Source: Daphnia carinata (lineage: Eukaryota > Arthropoda > Branchiopoda > Diplostraca > Daphniidae). From it: a DNA stretch of 64,000 nt. The stretch is taken from assembly GCF_022539665.2 (NCBI RefSeq), contig NC_081337.1, positions 6,114,679-6,178,678 on the forward strand, given 5' to 3'. Of the stretch, positions 12,768-21,376 are shown one piece after another (position 1 is the first letter of the stretch; each line of letters begins with the position of its first letter). The notes beneath the pieces are model-generated. The model was not told where the DNA came from. It saw nothing but the letters and a program-made list of their open reading frames with translations, and did no database searches. The position numbers and the translations under genes are program-made.

Positions 12768-12812
12768 GGCATGGTTTGCGGCTGGCATGCTGATTTCAAG
12801 GGTTCGAATCTT
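12768..12812 (+). repeat. Second tRNA-like fragment (possible SINE head)
   Basis: GGTTCGAATCT at 12801-12811 is a B box with one mismatch. The upstream stretch TGGCATGGTTTGCGG resembles SINE A-box heads. Downstream is T-rich sequence. No cloverleaf can be folded. Orientation is opposite to the element at 12610. Confidence 0.3.
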
Positions 12813-13174
12813 TGTTATTACATTATTAAAAATATTTTTTTTTGCGTTTAGCTTTTTTTTCTTAATTTTTAGTCTGCCAATTGGTCCACGCCTTTTATTT
12901 TGCTCTTCGTTTCTTGTTTTTAAATAGAGCATAGATGCTGCCATATTTCTGCTTTATGTCTTTTTATATTTTTAGAAAAGAACGCGAAAATGGTGATTTG
13001 GCAACCGAGAATTTCTGGAGAGCGGGAATCCTATGTAGTTTCTACTTCAAGAGTATAACATTATCACATGGTTGACGGTGATGGTGCAAGTCTTGAAATT
13101 CATAAAAAGAAAAGGCAAAAATTGTTTACGGTCTATTTTTTGAATAATTGATTTTCTGCAGCATTCCATGTGAA

Positions 13175-16100
13175 ATGGCTGTTGATGTTGTGAGAAAATT
13201 GTCAAAATTGCTTCTATCTAACAATAGTCAGCAGCAAAAGGAGATATTGCAACAAACCATAGATACACTGAGCAGAGAAGATGTACGCTATTAAAAAGAA
13301 TTTAATTGGGATAACAGCTTTTAATCATCCACCTTCAACAGATTTTGAGAGCAGTACCAGATGTTGTTCATTCAAATGGGGCACCCAATTTGATTCGCTT
13401 GGTTTTGGAAGGATTGTCCAATAGTACTCATCACAGAGACAACTTGACACTCAACGTTATGAAATCAATTTTAACTGAGTTATGTGACAGTGAAGCTGTC
13501 CCAGAAAACTGTGCAGTTGACATTGTCCATTTGATGAGTTTAAATAGTCATGACTTAAGCAGTAACAACTTAGCAGAACTAGTACAGCTTTGCTTGTCAT
13601 TCATTCAGAAGGGGAAAAACTTAAGGGGAAAGTAAGTAGTCCAATATAAAAATCTTTATTTATATTTATTTATGTTTATTTACACTTGTTCATTTTAGGT
13701 GGCTTTCACTCTTTCCAATGATATTTTCGGAGTTGGCAAAACAAAGCAGAGTTACTTTAGACTCAAACACAGTGACAGGGGCTGAATATTGTGATGGAGT
13801 AATAAGCTCACTGTGTGATATAGAAATTGCAGTAGATGATGCAGTAGCATTCACTGCAGTTTTGAGAGAACTGAGAATCCCTGCCACTATAGTTCACAAG
13901 TATTACTGTCCTACAGAATTAAAACCTCACACCTAATTCCAAGTTAGGTTTCATTTCATCGTTTTTGAAAATGGTTTATACATTTAGGTTTGTTCTAAAA
14001 TTATGTGCCATAATACCAGACATGGAACCACAAGAAGTACCTCCATTTGTTTATCAGCTGCTGTTCTTGTGTTATCAGTCAGATCATTTGGTCCCAATGG
14101 AGCATTTGGCAAAATATTTTGAAGTGAAGCTAAGTCGATATGGGCAGAGTGCAAATTTGAGTTCCAGAGGAGAGTCAATGGAAATTAACTGTGATATTGG
14201 TATGCACCTAAAAAATATATATTCTGTTTGGCGTATGAATAGCTTGATTTAATTAATTTAACAGAGACTGGATCAACCAAGGAAATTTCACAAGCAAAAG
14301 CAACTTCAATTTTTCACATTTCCCGAGCAGCGGCCACTGGTCACCCACTTGGCAAAGAATTTGTGAAATTCCTTCGTAGTCGGGTTGATGTTCCCGAGCT
14401 TGTCCTGGTTCCATTCATTCTCGAGGTTGCATTATCACTTGGGGCCTTACCGCAACTTCGAGATATTATAGGCTTGTTGCGGAAATTGGTACAACGTCTT
14501 CTTCGATCCAACGAAAGGCTGCGCCACTCCGCTTGGATGAGAGATTTGATGTTGGGGAAACAAATCGATGTCCAGAAGATGTTTGACACCATCATGCAGC
14601 AAGGCACTAGTGAAGGAGATAACATTGTTAAAGGTATTTGTATATTAATTCCAATAAAACCTGTATTTGGTACTGAATATCGTACTCTTTCTTTACAGGA
14701 TTTGAACTACTCGCCTTTGACTTGTTGGAAATCCGAAATGCGGGGGGCTTTGGTCGTCCAACTGTAGCTGGACCGAGCATTGGTAATGCATCAAGCTCAT
14801 CAGGTATGCTGAGAGTTTGAAAGCAAATTAAAAACCTTTTCAAATATATGCAGATAATTAGGCACTACTTCTGGAACTGTAACGGAGCAGTGTTGGCATA
14901 TCGGCGCCCATATTCTTTTGCAAATGATCAGAAAATTCCCGGATTCAGCTCCACTCATTGTTAAAAAACTTGCTGAGAGGTACTTTTGCAAATATAGTGT
15001 ATGTCACGCTTTTACATTTGCCTTTGCTTAATTAGATTACAAGACGTTAGCAATGATTTGCAATATATCACAACGATTTGTATGATGGTCCAGCATAATC
15101 CTCTTAGCATGCTGGAATGCAAAGCTTCTTTCACCATGTTGCTATACAGCATGGAATATCGCGGATTAGTTTCTGCCAAACGTCTTTATGCGGGTATCTC
15201 GCCTCTGTTTCGTTCGTCAGGTGCCTTACGTGACAGCGCCTTTCTGGTGTTACGCAAGCTACTGCACAGGTAAAGCTTTACCATTTTAAAAATTTACAGG
15301 CACATTAGTTGTGATCATTCTTCTTCCCCAAGTTGCCTAGAGGAAGTTAGACAGGTTGCAGTAGTGGGTTTTCTAGAAATTTTGAAAAACTTTCGTTTCT
15401 ACATCCCAACAATGGGTTCATCCCTCAGTCAAACTTCTATAAGTAGTCAGGCAACAGTAGATGTGCATCATAGCCAAACTTCAAATTCAAATAGGTAAAC
15501 TTATATTATATAACTTTATACTTAAAAAAGACATTCACTTACTTTTGCATCCAAATCAAGAGCGTTTTGTAGTGAACTGTTAAAACTTCTTCAGTGCGCT
15601 TTGAGTCAACAAGCATCGGTTCGTTTGACACTATATCAGAATTTGCCCGAGGTTGTTTCTCGCAATCCGGAACTTCTTCCGGAGTGCATTAAGATGTTGC
15701 GCTGTCATTTAAAATTTTTTATTGATACCGAAGCTATAATCCAAGTTGACATGTGCATAACGAAGGATGGTCACAATTCCCACGTGATAGAGCCCTTAGG
15801 ACACCTTATTCAAGCGATACAACAGGTAGTCCGATCGCATAAATTCAGTTTTCGTAATAACGAAAGCATTAATTTCTTTTTATGCGTTTAGAGCATTTTG
15901 CGAAGCGGCAAAGCAAATTACCTTGCGAAAGAAGATATTGATCCTAAAAGCGAAGATCAAGTAGATCTAGGAGTTCTGCTAATAAGAAAAGTGCTCGCAA
16001 AAATGGCCGAGTCATCAATTGATGATTACCTCGTAGGGGACGTACAGGAGCCAAACGCCCAGCTGAAGATCCAGACACTATCATCTGTTTGTATCGCCCT

Positions 16101-18049
16101 TGCCGACTTCTGTGTCGCCGATAATGCTACCACAAGTGTAATAGCGGCCAAACGCTTAGTCGGTCTGTACGAGATGCAAACCCGTTTCGATTCACTCCTC
16201 AGTGAAGTGGGAAAAGGCAAGGGAAAAGGCAAGGCTCCTAAAAGAACGAAGAAAGGGCAAGAAAACTCTATCGATGAATTGCCAATAACAGATGACACTC
16301 CGAAAGCACCAATGAAGATCTTTGAAAAGTGCACTCCCAGTCTCCAAAGCATTTCTGTGTTTATGGGATATCTAAAGAACAGCACTGAAACTACTGCTAG
16401 CAACGAAGAAGAGACATTTGCTTTTTTAAAACCACAGATTGGACTACGACTTTGGTTCGCTCAATCAGCATTCAGTAAATATCAGGCGTTTTGCAACACC
16501 AAAGACATCGAGGGACTTAGCTCAGAGAGCGTAACGAAATTTAGTGGCACTATTGCATGTGCTCTATTGCTCCATTGCCAGAACACACGACAGGTAGTGG
16601 ACGATCGCTCTTCAGCCATGTACTGCACGGCTTTAAAATGCCTTCACGACATTATTCTTGGCTTTTGTAAGCATAATCCTACCAAGCTAAGTCGCTTGTT
16701 AACGGCGATGGATGAAGTGGAAAGACCAGCAGCTGGAATCCCTTTGGAAAATCAAATTGCCAAAACCTTGAAGCACTTTAAAGATTTGTTAAATCATTTG
16801 TTATCAGGAAGAGAAAATGAAGATCTCGTCACGAAAGCAGTCTTACCCATTGTCGGAACTTTAACCGTGCTATCAGATCAGTTAAATCCAGCCGGTGATG
16901 AATATACAAAGCTGTCTAATTGGACGCATGATCTGTGCAAAAATGTTGAATGCAGAGAATCTTCTATTGCGAAACCTCTTATTAATCTTCTTGCCCACTT
17001 AAGCATGGCATCAGATTCAAGCCCAAGCATTTTGGAGGAATTAGCTAAAGAAGTTCGTCTTGCCATTGGCGCATTAGACGAGGAAAACTTGTCCACTACA
17101 GAAACAAACAAGTTGGCAACTATCAATGAAGAAACGGCCGCTGTTGTCCTTAGTGTGTTAACAGCACGGTTAGAGCAACTTATCCAGGTTGTTGAATGGG
17201 CTTTACCTAGAATTGGTATTCTCGAGCGTGGTGATGCATCACCTTTGGTTGAACAATCCATTAACACACGTCTGAAACTAATAGCTGTTGCGCTTAGCCA
17301 TCTCGTTCTTGCGGACATTAGCCCTGGTCCCAATTCGGAGCTCATTCTCAAGTTAGCCATCTCGTTTTATACGGTACTAGCTTTTCCCGATCAAGCTTTA
17401 TTGATATATTTTTTCGAACTATTTTTATTTCACCTTCAAAAATATTATGCAGACGATGGGACGCGTCGCGAAAAAGCAAAAATCTGTTCTTCCGAGTTTC
17501 CGAACTTTGGTTAGGGCGACTGCACTTCAGTTGACGAAGAACCTCAACACTTTTATTGCACATCTTGACGAAAAGCAGATCCATGAGAAAGGTGTCAAAC
17601 GTAAAAAAGGGGACAAAGAAGTGGCTCCAAGAATGGACAGATCTGCACGATCTATCCCACAACTGATTTACGCCATAGAGCAATACAACCAAGCCATTTT
17701 AGGCGTCAGCAAACGCACAAAGGAGGATCTATCATTTGGGTCCAAGCTGGGCACGACAAGGGACTTCAGAATCAAAGCCGATAAAGTCAACGTAATGCCG
17801 ATTTTCTGTTCTATATTGCGCTAATTTAATTTCCCTATTATTATTTGATACTCACAGGAAGCCTTGGAAGGAAACACACATAGCACAGAATCAGAATCAG
17901 AATCAGAGGATGACGAGATGGAAGCAAGCAATAGTTTAAATAGAACGGCCCAAACTGAAAGTCGCGTAAGAGGTACAGCGCGACGCTCGCGTGGACGAGG
18001 CCGTGGAAAATTCACCTCTGTTGGCAAGGCGAACACGTCCCAAAAGTAA
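13175..18049 (+). CDS. FANCI: Fanconi anemia group I protein homologue (FANCI, 1358 aa)
   Basis: Partner of FANCD2 in the ID2 clamp for interstrand-crosslink repair in the nucleus. Thirteen coding exons: 13175-13282, 13342-13631, 13699-13899, 13988-14199, 14265-14633, 14699-14803, 14862-14979, 15036-15269, 15333-15494, 15561-15825, 15892-17373, 17453-17791, 17858-18049. All junctions keep frame. The length is close to the human protein (1328). It aligns along its whole length: ...EVPPFVYQLLFLC near residue 190, LVLRKLLH..AVVGFLEILKNF near 540-566, SALSQQASVRLTLY, and near the C-terminus SIPQLIYAIEQYN and TTRDFRIKADK, which match human PNLIFAIEQYE and TSRDFKIKGN. SQ motifs at 578, 584 and 593 match the phosphorylation cluster. 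The residue aligned with human Lys523 is Gln553. The tail is acidic (ESESESEDDE), then basic and RG-rich. It is convergent with METTL25, stops 115 bp apart. The first ATG lies just after a possible acceptor, so a 5' UTR intron is possible. Confidence 0.93.
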
Positions 18050-18136
18050 TTTTTTACATCTGTATATCTAGTAGCATATCCGGGTTTTTAGTTGCATTTA
18101 TAGTTTGTTTAGTTTTTTTGTCCATTATTCTCGATT

Positions 18137-18142
18137 TTTATT
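18137..18142 (-). terminator. Poly(A) signal of METTL25
   Basis: AATAAA on the minus strand, starting 21 nt beyond the METTL25 stop codon, inside the 115-bp gap to FANCI. No AATAAA was seen on the plus strand directly after the FANCI stop, so FANCI transcripts may run into METTL25. Confidence 0.55.
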
Positions 18143-18163
18143 TATACGGAAGTTTCTGGCGCA

Positions 18164-19835
18164 TTAGCCCAACAATTTTATTTCTTCAATTGCCGTTTCA
18201 TTACACAGTTTCAATGCATTTTCTGAAACGTGTTTGAAAGCTATGAGGGCGTAGCAACGAGGAGATGTCACGGGCGAAAATATTCGAACCAGGAATGAAT
18301 GGCTTACAACTTCCTATAGGATTTAAAATGATTGGTTAAGTATAAATGTAATCCGAGCTAAAGTCCACCAACTACCTGCTCTGTAAGGTACGCCAATCGG
18401 TCCAGCAAAATTATGTGCTCGACTAAACTGGCCAACAGTAAACGAAGCTGGAAGAAGGCATACAAGTTCCTACGTTTATCACCACCATAACGAGTCAGGT
18501 ATGTCTCAATTTCATCATCTGTCAACTAAATGAGGTTTTCATTAACTTTTGATAATTCACTTACGTTTTTTGTGCCTCTTACCTCTAAATTCAACTTCAA
18601 TTTTGTAGTTGCCCACCGAAGATACTCCCGGAAACTACCGACAGGCTTACGCAGTCGTCCCACTTGAAATTCAATTGGAGGTGTTGAGGGGAACTTTTCT
18701 TCGAGGATAACTTGTAACAGTGAGCGATAGAAAAGTACCTCCGATTGCACCTAAATTTAAAAAATAATAATCAAACCATTCACTATAATGAACAAAGGAA
18801 ACAGCAAAAGGGCAAAAAAAAAACCGTGCATACCTGTTTATTAGTGGCGTATCGTTCTAGTGGCTGCGAAGAGACCATTCGGGCATTTCGTCCCAAAGCA
18901 AAGCTTTTGGATTTGAGGTAGCTGCTTAGAGGAAACCCAGGTTCCTGCCCGTTGTTACTCTTGTCGAATATCTCATCCAAGAGATGATAACAGCAACCAA
19001 CGTTGCACAAGAAGCGCGACTCAGGTGAGTTGACGAAGAGTTGCACAGAAGTTGAAGCCAAATTGCCGCAAGTGTGAAGACCTATTAAGCCAACGTGGCT
19101 AAACGACTGTTGAAAGTGTTGACTGCATTCTTCAATAAGTGGGCGGATGTCGAAATTGTTTGACAAGTACAGCGTAGAGCGCCGAAATCTCACTGACAGA
19201 TCAATCTCTTCTTCATCTGTAAGACGTGCTTTTTTGACATGGCTTTTAAAAGTCTTTTGAAGCATTGATTGCCTTCCTGCTTCAACATGTGCGTTGAAAC
19301 CGGCAGCATCAATACCCGAGACGTACAATCCATGGTTTAACGACAGCATTGATGCCAGCGCTCCTTTTCCGCAGCCGAGATCGACAATCAACTTGCTGGC
19401 AGTAAAGTTAGCAAAGGAAGCTACAGTGTCGCAAAGCGCTCCAACCTCGTGACATTTTTTTACCGTCATGAACTTATCAAAGTGTATCTGTGAACTTAAG
19501 GGTTTGATATCCATGCTCTTCCAAACGGACGGGAGATCGTCAAGAACGTTTAAAGATTCCAAATTATGCTTATTGATATCTTCCATTAGCTGCAGTAAGC
19601 TTGGAGAAATATGACTTGGCTTGCTAACAGAAATGTTCAGGTAATCATTAGGAAGCTCTGTTATCTCAGTATCATTCATAACCATCAATTCAGCCTGCAA
19701 TTCACTCTTCAATTTTCCCCATACTTCCTCAGTGTAGAAGTGGACCATATGTGTATTGAGAATTGGAAGAAATGATTCCAGAAATGATGATAGCTTTTCC
19801 AAGGCACTTCGAATAGTTGCATGTCTTGTCTCCAT
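18164..19835 (-). CDS. METTL25: Methyltransferase-like protein 25 homologue (489 aa)
   Basis: Putative SAM-dependent methyltransferase of the METTL25 family; the substrate is not established for this family. Four exons: 19835-18834, 18750-18583, 18525-18376 and 18313-18164, all phase 0. The SAM-binding motif LIVDLGCGKGALASMLS lies near residue 150. Family motifs follow: LIGLHTCGNLA, VGCCYHLLDEIF, GFPLSSYLK, LGRNARMVSSQPLERYA, EVLFYRSLLQVI, LLDRLAYLTEQ and SPRCYALIAFK. These match METTL25 rather than METTL25B, which lacks the GRNARM block. Human METTL25 is longer (about 603 aa), mainly through an insert between the SAM motif and the GLHTCG block. The start ATG (TTAAAATGG) is only 15 bp past the LTO1 stop, on the same strand and in the same frame, so the two may share one transcript. 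Confidence 0.9.
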
Positions 19836-19850
19836 TTTAATAATGTGGGT

Positions 19851-20387
19851 TCAAAAATTGAATTGACCTTTAGCAGAGTAACTTGCATCAACTTTAAGGA
19901 TGGCACAGCAGTGTTTGAATTTGGCTCGTATCTCTTGCAGTAAAGCAATAATATCTTGACTTTTTGGATTGTCTTGTGGAAAACAGTCCAACAACTTCAG
20001 CAACTTTTTCAGTGCTTTGACAGATTTTGGATTAGTTTTTCCTTGCTGTTCTCTTAGCCTGCTCTGATTGACTTCATCAACAAATTCAGGGTTTAATGAA
20101 TTTGGGCACAACTCCAACAGGTGATGTAAAGTTTGTGTAAAATCGCACTCGTTCTCTGACAATAAGGCTATCCAACCCTTAGCAAACCCACGGTAGTAAA
20201 AAATTTCCGAGCCGATTTCGGCACCTTTCTGATTGCCGAGATCAAAGCCTTCTTGAAATCCAACTGTTTCTCCGTGAACCAGTCCTTCTTTATAAGCTTT
20301 GTTCACAAAATTATCTTCAGATAACACTAAAGAATCAAACGCATCTTGGATATCGAAGTCGCTGACTGCTGCTGTGTTTACCGCCAT
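19851..20387 (-). CDS. LTO1: LTO1 (ORAOV1) homologue, deca-GX3 protein (178 aa)
   Basis: Adaptor that, with YAE1, delivers the cytosolic Fe-S assembly machinery to ABCE1/Rli1, so it supports ribosome biogenesis and recycling. It is a single exon. The N-terminal part has the family repeat of Gly every fourth residue (EGLVHGETVGFQEGFDLGNQ, continuing KGAEIGSE) followed by YYRGFAKGW. Later FPQDNPKSQDI..LQEIRAKFKHCCAILKV matches human FPYDDPTYDKLHEDLDKIRGKFKQFCSLLNV. It ends in an aromatic residue (QFNF), as human LTO1 ends in LSF. A C-terminal aromatic is the known docking signal for the CIA targeting complex. It is longer than human LTO1 (137 aa) by a middle segment. It is divergent from HTATSF1 with a gap of just under 1 kb. 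A short overlapping upstream frame precedes the start. Confidence 0.92.
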   Translation of the reverse strand: MAVNTAAVSDFDIQDAFDSLVLSEDNFVNKAYKEGLVHGETVGFQEGFDLGNQKGAEIGSEIFYYRGFAKGWIALLSENECDFTQTLHHLLELCPNSLNPEFVDEVNQSRLREQQGKTNPKSVKALKKLLKLLDCFPQDNPKSQDIIALLQEIRAKFKHCCAILKVDASYSAKGQFNF

Positions 20388-20407
20388 GATGAACCTTTAT
20401 GGTTCAT
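20378..20407 (-). promoter_or_regulatory. Overlapping uORF and inverted repeat at the LTO1 start
   Basis: On the minus strand an ATG at 20407-20405 opens a nine-codon frame that ends in TAA at 20380-20378, overlapping the LTO1 ATG in another frame. The same bases hold a 7-bp inverted repeat, ATGAACC and GGTTCAT, with a five-base loop (20389-20407), one nucleotide upstream of the LTO1 start codon. If transcribed, both would lower LTO1 initiation. The transcription start is unknown. Confidence 0.4.
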
Positions 20408-21376
20408 TTTGAGTCATACTGCACATTAAAGAATTCGATATCTAATAATCTGATCTACAAAGTAAAATACACATTCACGTTTTAGGATGAAATGTTTAGC
20501 AGCCGACAAATAGGAAACTATTGGGATCCGTGGGGAAACCGGGTAAAAGCAAACTAGGGCTGAGCACCAAGTGGGGTGAAGCAAAACCCAGTTTAATCAC
20601 GAATCGCCGACTTGCAAACCGGGTTTCAAACCTCGATCGAATCTCCATTGATTTTTTTCTCGTTGATTATCGATTGCTTATGATAGAGTTAAATGACCCG
20701 ATGTCACAACCCGATCATAACCTGATGACGCACGTGTTGAAAAAAATTGTAGCCCCATAACACGGCCGACGCATCCCGAAAGTCACAATAACCCGCCCCA
20801 TCAACACGAGGCTGAACTGTACACATAGGGGCAGACTTGATGCATACTTTCGGTTGTTTACCAGAGAAGAATGGGAGATGGGTAGCTCTATCTAAAAAAC
20901 GTGGGCAATTTTTTGACACTTTTTGGCTGACAGTAGCGCCATCTTACAACTGGGACGAACGTCTTTGTACATTATCCACCCTTTTTGTAACCTCAGAAGC
21001 GCAATTTGGGGAATTTTTTTAATTTTTGGAACGTGAGAGGATAAAATTTAGTTAAAGACTAAATCGCAAATAACCTGAACAAACAAAATTTAAAACATAC
21101 AATATAATCGATGTACTGCTTCTTCTAGGCGCTAGAGGACGGCGATGTTCTTTAAATTTTTCTCCCTATGGTATTGGCCATCTCCCTTTCATCTCTAGTG
21201 TGGTTGTTACCCTATTGGCGACTTTGTTTCCACTGTTTTGCAGACCACTTGCTTGCTCAATTAATCGTCGCCTGTCAGTAAGTTCATTCAAACTTAATCT
21301 TGCGTTTCTGCGATTGTGTATTGTTCGTTATTATCCAACACTGGCAGAATCCGTGATTTGCTCTCTTAAAAGTAAT
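20408..21376. promoter_or_regulatory. Divergent promoter region LTO1 / HTATSF1
   Basis: Just under 1 kb between two divergent start codons. No TATA box at a telling place. A GCCATCTT element (20938-20945, in context GCGCCATCTT) resembles the YY1/Pho site and the 3' half of the CTCF site. The frame of HTATSF1 is open upstream of its ATG back to about 21200 but without an in-frame ATG. Confidence 0.4.

Larger units (their letters stand above)
10295..13174. other. Non-coding stretch with tRNA-derived elements and regulatory-type motifs
   Basis: No gene supported. It holds a consensus CTCF-type motif (10907-10920), a G-quadruplex motif (12553-12599) and two tRNA-related elements (12610-12682 minus, about 12768-12812 plus). 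Between 12470 and 12545 short direct repeats of the type GAATCTTG/GATGAA occur on the plus strand. They could be the body of a SINE whose head is the minus-strand tRNA-like element. The last about 130 bases are presumably the FANCI promoter or 5' UTR. Confidence 0.5.

Noticed and set aside
13175-18049. Assignment of the large repair gene to FANCD2
   Set aside because: The N-terminal YQLL block, the SQ cluster and the C-terminal IYAIEQY/TTRDFRIK blocks are those of FANCI.
18164-19835. Assignment of the methyltransferase to METTL25B (RRNAD1)
   Set aside because: The LGRNARM, VGCCYHLL, LFYRSLLQ and SPRCYALIA blocks fit METTL25 rather than METTL25B.
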